Origin: Tistrella bauzanensis
Lineage (GTDB): Bacteria; Pseudomonadota; Alphaproteobacteria; Tistrellales; Tistrellaceae
Assembly (NCBI RefSeq): GCF_014636235.1
Contig: NZ_BMDZ01000037.1
Location: 1-56,602, forward strand
Reading direction: 5' to 3'
Length of the DNA stretch: 56,602 nucleotides
The translations under genes and the position numbers were made by a program. This document shows, piece by piece, positions 8,699 through 18,664 of this stretch (position 1 is its first letter; each line of letters begins with the position of its first letter). The notes beneath the pieces were generated by a model, which did no database searches, was not told where the DNA came from, and saw nothing but the letters and a program-made list of their open reading frames with translations.

Positions 8699-9895
8699 TC
8701 AGAGGCCAAGGAAGGCCTTGGCGATGATGTTCTTCTGGATCTCGTTCGAGCCGCCATAGATCGAGCTCTTGCGCCAGTTCAGATAATATGGCGCCGCCAG
8801 ATTGGCCTCGGTGCTCCAGATCGGCTCGCCGTTCCAGCCGGGATGCTGGCTTTCGGGCAGATAGGGCTGAGCATAGGGGCCGACCGCTTCCAGCAGCAGT
8901 TCGGTGATCGCCTGCTGGATCTCGGTGCCCTTGATCTTCAGCAGCGAGGATTCAGGGCCAGGGCGGCCGCTCTTCGAGGTCGTGATCATCCGCATGACGG
9001 TCGCGTCCAGCGCCATCAGCTCGATCTCGATATCGGCCAGCCGCTCCATGAAGCGGGCATTCTCGATCAGCGGGCGGCCCTCATCGTCCAGTTCCCTGGC
9101 GGCCAGCCCCTTCAGCTTCTTCAACTGGTGGCGCGAGCGGCCGACGCCGGCAATGCCGGTGCGCTCGTGGCTGAGCAGGAATTTGGCATAGGTCCAACCC
9201 TTGCCCTCTTCGCCCACCAGGTTTTCGGCCGGCACCCGCACGTCCTCGAAGAACACCTGATTGACCTCGTGGCCGCCATCGATGGTGATGATCGGCGTCA
9301 CCGAGATGCCCGGGGTCTTCATGTCGATCAGCAGGAACGAGATGCCTTCCTGCTTCTTGGCGGTGTTGTCTGTGCGCACCAGACAGAAGATCCAGTCGGC
9401 ATACTGGCCGAGCGTGGTCCAGATCTTCGAGCCGTTCACCACATATTCATCGCCCTCGCGCACCGCACGGGTCTTGAGCGAGGCCAGATCCGAGCCCGAT
9501 CCCGGCTCCGAAAAGCCCTGGCACCAGAAATCCTCCGACGACAGGATGCGCGGCAGGAAGTGGTCTTTCTGCGCTTGATTGGCGAAGGTGTAGAGCACCG
9601 GGCCGACCATGCTGAAGGCGAAGGCGATCGGCGCGGGCGCGCCGGCCGCATTCATTTCCTGATCGAAGATATAGCGCTTGATCGGATCCCAGCCGGTGCC
9701 GCCATATTCCTTCGGCCAGGCCGGCGCGACCCAGCCCTTGTTGTACAGAATCTTCTGCCAGCGGACGAAATCGTCCTTCGGCAGATGAATACTGCGCTCG
9801 AAGCGCGCCTTGATGTCCTCCGGGAAGGACGTCCGCATGAATTCGCGGACCTCTTCGCGGAACGCCTGATCTTCGGCGCTGAGGGTAAGCTTCAT
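8699..9895 (-). CDS. acyl-CoA dehydrogenase, PimC-like large subunit
   Basis: A 398-residue acyl-CoA dehydrogenase starting MKLTLSAEDQAFREEVREF. FSEPGSGSDLASLKTRA is the FAD/substrate loop and IYGGSNEIQKNII is the C-terminal signature. The usual catalytic Glu (YEG) is replaced by Gly, as in the large subunits of heteromeric enzymes, so it probably works together with the downstream 382-residue protein. Gene order (bifunctional hydratase/dehydrogenase, then large and small subunit) resembles part of the pimFABCDE dicarboxylate operon of Rhodopseudomonas palustris. The likely role is oxidation of medium- or long-chain, perhaps dicarboxylic, acyl-CoA; the substrate is inference. Confidence 0.8.
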   Translation of the reverse strand: MKLTLSAEDQAFREEVREFMRTSFPEDIKARFERSIHLPKDDFVRWQKILYNKGWVAPAWPKEYGGTGWDPIKRYIFDQEMNAAGAPAPIAFAFSMVGPVLYTFANQAQKDHFLPRILSSEDFWCQGFSEPGSGSDLASLKTRAVREGDEYVVNGSKIWTTLGQYADWIFCLVRTDNTAKKQEGISFLLIDMKTPGISVTPIITIDGGHEVNQVFFEDVRVPAENLVGEEGKGWTYAKFLLSHERTGIAGVGRSRHQLKKLKGLAARELDDEGRPLIENARFMERLADIEIELMALDATVMRMITTSKSGRPGPESSLLKIKGTEIQQAITELLLEAVGPYAQPYLPESQHPGWNGEPIWSTEANLAAPYYLNWRKSSIYGGSNEIQKNIIAKAFLGL

Positions 9896-10102
9896 CGCGC
9901 CCCTGCTCCCTGAAAAATCGGATCCTGTCGGACCCTTGCCCGGGACCGTCCCCCCCTCAAGGCCGGTCCATCCCTGCTAAAACATACGGCTGTTCGACGG
10001 CGAGGCCAGCGAAAACCGACCGGATCGAGACAAAATGTCGCAATGTCTCAATGCCGATGTGGTCTGCGCCGGAAGGGGCGCCGTCTGGTCAATGGCGGTG
10101 GT

Positions 10103-10134
10103 GTCGGCCGGGCGGCCGATGCCGCCCGGCCGAC
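10103..10134. terminator. strong hairpin just after the bifunctional beta-oxidation gene
   Basis: A perfect 14-bp stem (GTCGGCCGGGCGGC at 10103-10116 with 10121-10134, loop CGAT) begins four bases after the stop of the gene at 10139. No T-run follows, so it may stabilise the 3' end rather than terminate on its own. Confidence 0.5.
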
Positions 10135-10138
10135 CGGA

Positions 10139-12238
<2,100 letters not shown>

Positions 12239-12416
12239 GAATAGGTCACCTCAGGCTGTCCGTCTCTCGCGTCGTCCTGGGGAGGGCGCGGTTGGTATCG
12301 CGAGCGAGCGGAGATGGCACCAGACGGCGCGGGCCGATCCCGATCAGGGGGCCGGTCCGCGCCGCGGGACATGCAGGGGTATAGGCCTGCGTGGGTAACA
12401 AACTACGCGGTCTGCC

Positions 12417-13121
12417 TCAGACCTCCAGCCATTCCTTGCGTATGGCGGCATCCTCTGCAAGCGCTGCGGGCGTGCCCTCATACACGATATGGCCGTGGCC
12501 CATCACATAGAGCCGCTGGGAGATTCTAAGCGCGATGGTCAGTTTCTGTTCGACCAGCAGCACGCTCACCCCCCGGCGGGCAATCTCGGTCAGCAACTCG
12601 CCGACCTGTTCGGTGATCTTGGGCGCCAGGCCTTCGGTCGGCTCGTCGACCATGATCAGGTCGGGGTCGCCCAGCAGGGTGCGGCACATGGTCAGCATCT
12701 GCTGTTCACCGCCCGAGAGCACGCCGGCCAGGGTGTCGGCGCGTTCCTCCAGGCGTGGAAACAGCTTGAACATGTCCTGCACTGTCCAGCGGCCGCCGCC
12801 GCGCGCGCGTTTCTGGCCCAGCGCCAGATTGCTGCGCACGGTCAGCGTCGGGAAGATCGAGCGGTCCTCGGGCACATAGCCCAGGCCTTTATGCGCGATC
12901 TCGTGCGGCTTCATGCCGGCGATGTTCTGGCCGCGATAGCTGACCGTGCCCTGCGGCGGCACCAGCCCCATGATCGCCTTGATGGTGGTGGAGCGACCGA
13001 CGCCGTTGCGGCCCAGAAGGCTGACGATCTCGCCTTCCTTCACGTTGAAGCTCACACCTTGAAGGATGTGGCTCTTGCCGTAATAGGCGTGGAGGTCGCG
13101 GACATCGAGCATCATGGTCAT
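12417..13121 (-). CDS. livF: Liv-type ABC transporter ATPase with Arg in Walker A
   Basis: A 234-residue ATPase of the branched-chain amino acid (HAAT) class. Walker A reads GRNGVGRST at residues 37-45: the invariant Lys is Arg43. Signature LSGGEQ is at 135-140 and Walker B LIMVDE at 155-160. The start overlaps the livG stop by ATGA. The rest of the catalytic apparatus is intact, so this looks like a conserved variant rather than a dead gene. It pairs with LivG to energise LivH/LivM. It is the last gene of the five-gene importer operon. Confidence 0.88.
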   Translation of the reverse strand: MTMMLDVRDLHAYYGKSHILQGVSFNVKEGEIVSLLGRNGVGRSTTIKAIMGLVPPQGTVSYRGQNIAGMKPHEIAHKGLGYVPEDRSIFPTLTVRSNLALGQKRARGGGRWTVQDMFKLFPRLEERADTLAGVLSGGEQQMLTMCRTLLGDPDLIMVDEPTEGLAPKITEQVGELLTEIARRGVSVLLVEQKLTIALRISQRLYVMGHGHIVYEGTPAALAEDAAIRKEWLEV

Positions 13122-13873
13122 GCCGCTTCCTCGCCGAGATAGGCCTGCTGGACAGCGCGGTTCTTGCGGATATCGGCCGGCACGTCGGTGGCGATCACCT
13201 CGCCATAGACCAGCACCGAAATCCGGTCGGCCAGACCGAAGACCACACCCATGTCATGTTCCACCATCACCAGGGTCTTGCCCTCGGTGACCGAACGGAT
13301 CAGGTCGACCGCCTGTTCGGTTTCGGTGTTGCTCATGCCGGCCGTGGGCTCGTCGAGCAGGATCACGTCGGGATCGCCGGCGATGGTCAGCCCGATTTCC
13401 AGCGCCCGCTGTTCGGCATAGGACAGGAAGCCGGCCAGAACCTTGCCGCGCGACTGAAGGTGAATCCGCTCAAGGATCGCCTCGGCATCCTCGTTCAACT
13501 GGCGCTGTTTGGCGACCATCTGCCAGAACGAGTATTTATAGCCGCGCGACCACAGCAGGGCGCAGCGGATGTTCTCGAACACCGTCATCTTCGGAAAGAT
13601 GTTGGTGACCTGGAAGCTGCGGCTGAGGCCCCGGCGGTTGATCTGCTGGGCGGCGAGGCCGGTGATTTCCTCGCCATTCAGCTTGATCGACCCCGACGAG
13701 ACCGGAAACCGGCCGCTGATCAGATGGAACAGGGTCGATTTGCCGGCGCCGTTCGGGCCGATCACCGCATGGCGATGGCCCTTCTGCACCTGAAGGTTCA
13801 GGCCGCGGATGATTTCGGTCGGGCCGAAGCTCTTGCGCAGATCGGTGAGTTCGAGGGCAAGCCCGGTCATCAC
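13118..13873 (-). CDS. livG: Liv-type ABC transporter ATPase
   Basis: A 251-residue ATPase with a canonical Walker A (GPNGAGKST, residues 39-47), the signature variant LSYAEQR (150-156) and Walker B VILLDEPTAGM. The C-terminal VEHDMGVVFGLADRISVL is the LivG-type H-loop region. It overlaps both neighbours by four bases, showing tight translational coupling in livKHMGF. Because the partner LivF carries Arg in Walker A, LivG probably supplies the fully canonical nucleotide site of the heterodimer (inference). Confidence 0.9.
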   Translation of the reverse strand: MMTGLALELTDLRKSFGPTEIIRGLNLQVQKGHRHAVIGPNGAGKSTLFHLISGRFPVSSGSIKLNGEEITGLAAQQINRRGLSRSFQVTNIFPKMTVFENIRCALLWSRGYKYSFWQMVAKQRQLNEDAEAILERIHLQSRGKVLAGFLSYAEQRALEIGLTIAGDPDVILLDEPTAGMSNTETEQAVDLIRSVTEGKTLVMVEHDMGVVFGLADRISVLVYGEVIATDVPADIRKNRAVQQAYLGEEAA

Positions 13874-15192
13874 GCCGCCTCCTGCTTGATGTCGTGGATC
13901 ACGCCATCCCAGCTATGCCTGATCCGCCGGATCGCCAGACGGAACAGGAACCCGCCGACCACGGTGACCGCGATCGCGAGCAGCCACGGCATCACCGCCT
14001 GCACCGACACCTCCTGGCCATACAGTTCCATCGGGATCGACGCGTCATAGGTGGTCGACATGTAATAATTCATCTCGATCAGGGCGACGAGGCCCAGACC
14101 CATCAGCAGGAAGGTCGCCAGACCGATGGCATAGGGCACGATCAGCCGGTTCAGGCGTCGGGCCTGCCAGATCGGCTCATGCAGGGCGATGATCCCGGCA
14201 AGACCCATCGGCGCGAACATCACCATCACGATGAACAGCACGCCGAAATAGAGCTGCCATGTCTCGGTGATCGACGACAGGCTGAGCTGCAGGATGGTGA
14301 CCAGGATGGCGCCCAGGATCGGGCCGGCGAAGTTGCCGACGCCGCCGATGAAGGTCATCAGCAGCACCGAACCCGAGGTGACGGCGCTGACATTCTCGGC
14401 GGTGACGATTTCATAGTTCACGGCGGTCAGGCCGCCGGCGACACCGGCGAAGAAGCTGGCCAGCGTGTACTGGACGAAGCGCACCATCCGCGGGTCATAG
14501 CCCACGAAACGGGCGCGTTCCTCATTGTCGCGCACGGCATTGGCCATGCGGCCCAGGGGCGTGCGGGTCAGCAGATACATGGCGATGGTGCAGATCAGGC
14601 ACCAGCCGGCGATCAGGTAATAGACGTCGATCTGCGGGCCATAATTGAAGAACAGGCCGGTGTGGGTGACGCGGTTGCCCGAAATGCCACTCTCGCCGCC
14701 GAAGAGTTCCGGAAACATCGACGTGCCGGCATAGACCAGCTCGCCGATGCCCAGCGAGATCATCGCGAAGGTGGTGCCGGCGCGGGCGGTGGAGATCCAG
14801 CCGAAGATCGCGCCGAAGATCATGGCGCCGAAGCCGCCGGCCAGCGGCAGAAGCTCCAGCGGCAGCGCGAAGCCCTCGGGCGAGATTGCGTTCAGAACAT
14901 GGATCGCGACGAAACCGCCCAGGCCATAGAACACCGCATGGCCGAAGGACAGCATGCCCCCCTGGCCGAGCAGCATGTTGTATGACAGGGCGAAGATGAT
15001 CGAGATGCCGATCTGGCTGAGCAGAGACCGCGAGAACCCCGTGGTCATGATCTGCGGCGCCACGATCAGCACGATGATCGCGAAGATCCACAAGCCATAG
15101 CGGCCGAGGAAACCGCCGCCCCGGTCGCTGCGGGCGCCGCCGCGCAGGGCGGCGGCGCTGGTCTTGCCGGTGGGAAGGGTGCGGTCGCTCAT
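13870..15192 (-). CDS. livM: Liv-type ABC transporter permease
   Basis: A 440-residue inner-membrane permease with about ten hydrophobic segments and the LivM-type hallmarks SYNMLLGQGGMLSFGHAVFY and GGVGNFAGPILGA. The N-terminal 30 residues are polar and the C-terminus continues beyond the permease core with an additional membrane segment near residues 380-430, longer than typical LivM. It forms the channel with LivH and overlaps livH and livG by four bases each. Confidence 0.88.
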   Translation of the reverse strand: MSDRTLPTGKTSAAALRGGARSDRGGGFLGRYGLWIFAIIVLIVAPQIMTTGFSRSLLSQIGISIIFALSYNMLLGQGGMLSFGHAVFYGLGGFVAIHVLNAISPEGFALPLELLPLAGGFGAMIFGAIFGWISTARAGTTFAMISLGIGELVYAGTSMFPELFGGESGISGNRVTHTGLFFNYGPQIDVYYLIAGWCLICTIAMYLLTRTPLGRMANAVRDNEERARFVGYDPRMVRFVQYTLASFFAGVAGGLTAVNYEIVTAENVSAVTSGSVLLMTFIGGVGNFAGPILGAILVTILQLSLSSITETWQLYFGVLFIVMVMFAPMGLAGIIALHEPIWQARRLNRLIVPYAIGLATFLLMGLGLVALIEMNYYMSTTYDASIPMELYGQEVSVQAVMPWLLAIAVTVVGGFLFRLAIRRIRHSWDGVIHDIKQEAA

Positions 15193-16139
15193 GATTCGCG
15201 CGTCCCCATCAGGCCCTTCGGGCGGAAGATCAACATCAGCACCAGCATCAGATAGGGCAGGATCGGCGCGGTCTGCGACACCGAGATCCGGGCCAGCGTG
15301 CCGATGAAGCCGTCGGTGGGCAGATAGATGCCGATGGCGCCGAGCGTGCCGCCCAGCGACCAGTCGAGTGCCACGGCCAATGTCTGGATCACGCCGATCA
15401 GGATCGAGGCGACGAAGGCGCCGCCCAGCGACCCCATGCCGCCGAACACCACGACCACGAAGATGATCGGGCCCAGCAGGAAGGCCATGCCGGGTTCGGT
15501 GACCAGGATCGGGCCGCCGATCACCCCGGCCAGCGCCGCCAGCGCCGTGCCGCCGCCGAACACCATCATGAACACCCGCGGCACGTTATGGCCCAGCGCC
15601 GCGACCATGTCGGGATGTGTCAGCGCCGCCTGGATGATCATGCCGATCCGGGTCCGGGTGATGGTCAGGAACAGCGCCACGAACATCAGCACCGCGATCA
15701 GCAGAATGAACGCGCGATAGGCCGGGAAATTGGTGCCGAGCAGCGTGAAGAAGGTGTAGTTCAGATCGGCCGGCACCCCGTAATCGACGGGAATGCGGCC
15801 CCAGATCATCACCACCACTTCCTCGATCAGGAAGGCCAGACCGAAGGTGAACAGCAGTTCGGCGACATGGCCGAATTTGTGCACGCGCCTCAGGCCATAG
15901 CGTTCGATCAGCATGCCGATGCCGCCGACCAGCAGCGGTGCCACGATCAGGGCCACCCAGAAGCCGGTCACGGTGCTGATCTGATACGCGAAATATGCGC
16001 CCAGCATGAAGAAGCTGGCATGCGCGAAATTCAGGACACCCATCATGCTGAAGATGAGCGTCAGCCCGCTCGACAGCATGAACAACAGCATGCCGAACAG
16101 CAGGCCGTTGAGGAGGGAGAAGACGACGATTTCCAGCAT
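15189..16139 (-). CDS. livH: Liv-type ABC transporter permease
   Basis: A 316-residue inner-membrane permease with LivH signatures: an N-terminal SLLNGLLFGMLLFMLSSGLT stretch, then MGVLNFAHASFFMLGAY, and VFGGMGSLGGAFVAS in the C-terminal half. It makes the translocation path with LivM. The start is the only ATG before the first membrane segment. It follows the binding-protein gene after a 375-base spacer carrying a hairpin, and overlaps livM by four bases. Confidence 0.9.
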   Translation of the reverse strand: MLEIVVFSLLNGLLFGMLLFMLSSGLTLIFSMMGVLNFAHASFFMLGAYFAYQISTVTGFWVALIVAPLLVGGIGMLIERYGLRRVHKFGHVAELLFTFGLAFLIEEVVVMIWGRIPVDYGVPADLNYTFFTLLGTNFPAYRAFILLIAVLMFVALFLTITRTRIGMIIQAALTHPDMVAALGHNVPRVFMMVFGGGTALAALAGVIGGPILVTEPGMAFLLGPIIFVVVVFGGMGSLGGAFVASILIGVIQTLAVALDWSLGGTLGAIGIYLPTDGFIGTLARISVSQTAPILPYLMLVLMLIFRPKGLMGTRES

Positions 16140-16514
16140 CTCGCCCTTCAGTCTATGCGAGGTGTGGCGTGGCCGGCTTCGGCCGACGCGTCAATGGCGC
16201 GCGGTCGGGGGGGTGGCCGGTCGCCGACGCCCCCGGATACGTCGCAAGCCCCGGATGGGGGGCCGTTCGGTTCCGTGGTGCCTCCGGCCGGCGGTGGCGG
16301 CGGGGCGATGGCGGGGGCATCGGCCAGGCTGCGGCGCACCGGTCTCGGAAGCATGCAGGGGTCGCGTCCGCCGGATGAGGGATCATGCCCGATGGAGGGC
16401 ATGGCCCGGGGCAGGGCGCGGCCGGAACAGAAACGGTCGCCCGCCATCCCGATCGGTGCCGGCCGGCCGCCAAGGGCGGCGCCGTACCGGTCGGGGTGGC
16501 GAACGTCAGCCCGG
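16140..16514. other. spacer between binding-protein and permease genes, with hairpin
   Basis: A very GC-rich 375-base stretch without a credible gene. A small hairpin (GCCGCC, loop AAG, GGCGGC) lies at 16466-16480, shortly after the binding-protein stop. In importer operons such a structure often lets the binding-protein message outlast the permease message; here that is an inference from position. Confidence 0.45.
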
Positions 16515-17780
16515 TCAGCTCGGACGCTGCATCTTGCAGGTCGTCGCGGTCTCGGTATTGGGTCCGTCGATCTTGGCGTCGGTCTTCCAGCCGAGACCGG
16601 TGTGCTCGGTGTCGTACTTCACGCCCTTGGTGAAGGTCGAGATGTACAGCGGCTGAGACACCTGATGGTCGTCGGCCCGCATGGTGACGGGGCCGAGGGC
16701 ACTCTGATAGGTCAGGCCCTCAAGCGCCTTGGCAACCTCGACCGGCTGGTCGCTCTTTGCCTTGTCCATGGCCTGCTGGAGCATGCCAAGCATGGTGCGG
16801 ATGCGGCCATAATAGAAATCGAGGTCATACTTGGCGAGGAAGCTGACATAGGCGTCCTCAAGCACTTTGGTCTCGGCGCTGGGCGTTTCGACCGGCAGGT
16901 TGGCATGCCACTCGGTGACCTGCTTCACCTTGCCGTTGCCGGCTTCACCGATCGCCACCGGCGTGCCGAGGCCGCCGCCGTAATAGGTGTAGTACTGAAC
17001 GTCGAGCCCGGCCGCGGCGCTGGCCTTGACCAGCAGCGACAGATCGGCGCCCCAGTTACCGGTGATCACGGTATCGGCGCCCGATGCCTTGATCTTCGAG
17101 ATATAGGGCGAGAAATCCTTGACCTTGCCAACCGGATGCAGGTCATCGCCGACCACCTCGACGTCCGGGCGCTTTTCGTTCAGCAGCTTGCGGCCGATCT
17201 TGGACACCGCCTGACCGTGCGAGTAGTCCATGTTGATCAGATAGACCTTCTTGACCGAAGGCTGATCCTTGATGTAGTTCGTGATCGCTTCCAGCTTCAT
17301 GTCGCTATTGGCGTCGAAGCGGAAATGCCAGAAGTTGCAGGCGTCGTTGGTCAGGGTGGGGTCGACGGCCGCATAGTTCAGGTACAGCACGCGATTGTCG
17401 GGGTTGCGTTCGTTGTGCTTGGCGACCGCCTCGCTCAACGCCGCGCCGACATGGCTGCCATTGCCCTGAGTGATGTAATGCACGCCCTGGTCGATCGCGC
17501 TCTTCAGCGCAACCAGGCTGTCCTTCGGGCTCGACTTGTTGTCGATGGTGACCAGTTCGAGCTTCTTGCCGTTGAAGCCGCCATTCGCGTTGAAATACTC
17601 GATGAAATACGCGAAGTGCTTGGCACCTTCGTCACCAACATTCGCAAACGGACCCGAGAGCGGATCGATATAGGCGATCTTGATGGTGTCCTCGGCATGT
17701 GCTGCACCGGCCATGCCGAATGCGGCCACGGCGAGCGCGATCGCGCTGGTCATGGCAGTCAGTGTCTGTTTGGGCGTCAA
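16515..17780 (-). CDS. Liv-type periplasmic substrate-binding protein, TTG start
   Basis: A 421-residue secreted binding protein: signal peptide (ALAVAAFGMAGAAHA, cleavage before EDTIKIAYIDPLSGPFANVG), then a Peripla_BP_6 domain. The chosen start is TTG at 17778-17780 because GGGAGG lies six bases upstream; ATG codons at 17798 and 17813 lack a ribosome site and lengthen the signal peptide awkwardly. It is the first gene of the importer operon. Neighbouring acyl-CoA genes suggest a fatty, dicarboxylic or aromatic acid ligand rather than an amino acid, but sequence alone cannot decide. Confidence 0.88.
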   Translation of the reverse strand: MTPKQTLTAMTSAIALAVAAFGMAGAAHAEDTIKIAYIDPLSGPFANVGDEGAKHFAYFIEYFNANGGFNGKKLELVTIDNKSSPKDSLVALKSAIDQGVHYITQGNGSHVGAALSEAVAKHNERNPDNRVLYLNYAAVDPTLTNDACNFWHFRFDANSDMKLEAITNYIKDQPSVKKVYLINMDYSHGQAVSKIGRKLLNEKRPDVEVVGDDLHPVGKVKDFSPYISKIKASGADTVITGNWGADLSLLVKASAAAGLDVQYYTYYGGGLGTPVAIGEAGNGKVKQVTEWHANLPVETPSAETKVLEDAYVSFLAKYDLDFYYGRIRTMLGMLQQAMDKAKSDQPVEVAKALEGLTYQSALGPVTMRADDHQVSQPLYISTFTKGVKYDTEHTGLGWKTDAKIDGPNTETATTCKMQRPS

Positions 17781-18142
17781 CGCAGCCTCCCTTGGCATTT
17801 TACGTCGTTGCATAGCGGCGACCTTGTCGGCCCGTCTCTGGCGGGGCCGGTGGTGCCTCTTGGAGCGGACCACAGATGATCACCTGCTGATCACCTCTGA
17901 TCCCCGATCGGTCGTTCACGACCGTTGGTGTTGTTGGCGGAGGGGCGCGTGGCCCGGCCTCACTCCACGATTGCTTATAGCCTAAACGATCCAGATCTTC
18001 AAAAACAGCGAAATATAATTTCGCATACCGGAATTAAAAGCAAACTCTTGAAAAGAGACAAACGTTCTGCCCATAATCACCGGTGGATGAACAATAAATC
18101 GCCTCTACCTAAAGGCGCAAAACGAGAGGAGACCTTAAACTC
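17781..18142. promoter_or_regulatory. divergent promoter region between the Liv operon and maoC
   Basis: This 362-base gap is AT-richer in its second half (17970-18120), as expected of promoters firing both ways. At 18054-18069 the bases AGAGACAAACGTTCTG match 11 of 16 positions of the operator at 32490-32505, a weak candidate site for the PsrA-like repressor. No gene is seen. Confidence 0.4.
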
Positions 18143-18604
18143 ATGCGCGTTATTCATGGGCTGGACGACCTGAGATCTGCCGTCGGCAGCGAACTTGGCG
18201 TCAGTGACTGGGTTCTGGTCGATCAGGATCGCATCAACAAGTTCGCCGAGGCAACCGGTGACTATCAGTGGATCCATCTGGATGTGGAGCGGGCTGCCCG
18301 CGAAACACCCTGGAAATCGACGATCGCCCATGGCTATCTCACCCTGTCGCTGGTGCCGATGCTGATGGCCGGGATCTGGTCCGTGGAAGGGGTCGCCTCC
18401 TCGATCAATTACGGGTCCAACAAGGTGCGTTTCACGTCACCGGTGCCGTCAGGCAGCCGCGTCCGCGGCCGTGCGGTCCTGAAGGCGGTCGATGATCAGG
18501 GGCCGGGTTCGGTGCGCCTGACCGTGGAACTGACGGTGGAGCGTGAAGGCCAGGAGCGGCCGGTCTGCGTTGCCGAAACCCTGTCGATCCTGAACTTCGC
18601 CTGA
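18143..18604 (+). CDS. MaoC/NodN-like enoyl-CoA hydratase
   Basis: A 153-residue hot-dog fold protein of the MaoC dehydratase family. The hydratase motif appears as FAEATGDYQWIHLD, with the Asp and His of the catalytic pair; the more common form has N-P before the His. It probably hydrates (R)-specific 2-enoyl-CoA in the cytoplasm. AGGAG precedes the ATG. It is transcribed divergently from the Liv importer and convergently with an acyl-CoA ligase gene; a hairpin separates the latter. The substrate is unknown. Confidence 0.85.
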   Translation: MRVIHGLDDLRSAVGSELGVSDWVLVDQDRINKFAEATGDYQWIHLDVERAARETPWKSTIAHGYLTLSLVPMLMAGIWSVEGVASSINYGSNKVRFTSPVPSGSRVRGRAVLKAVDDQGPGSVRLTVELTVEREGQERPVCVAETLSILNFA

Positions 18605-18623
18605 TCCCCCTGACTGTTACCAG

Positions 18624-18657
18624 ACACCGGCCCCGCAATGGATCGCGGGGCCGGTGT
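18624..18657. terminator. hairpin between convergent maoC and acyl-CoA ligase genes
   Basis: A 13-bp perfect stem (ACACCGGCCCCGC at 18624-18636 with 18645-18657) with an 8-base loop lies between two convergent stops. It lacks a T-run on both strands, so it is a likely but unproven bidirectional terminator. Confidence 0.6.
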
Positions 18658-18664
18658 GCGGTTG

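Noticed and set aside
15588-17879. 763-codon plus-strand frame across livH and the binding-protein gene
   Set aside because: It spans two genuine genes and their spacer on the opposite strand and resembles no protein family.
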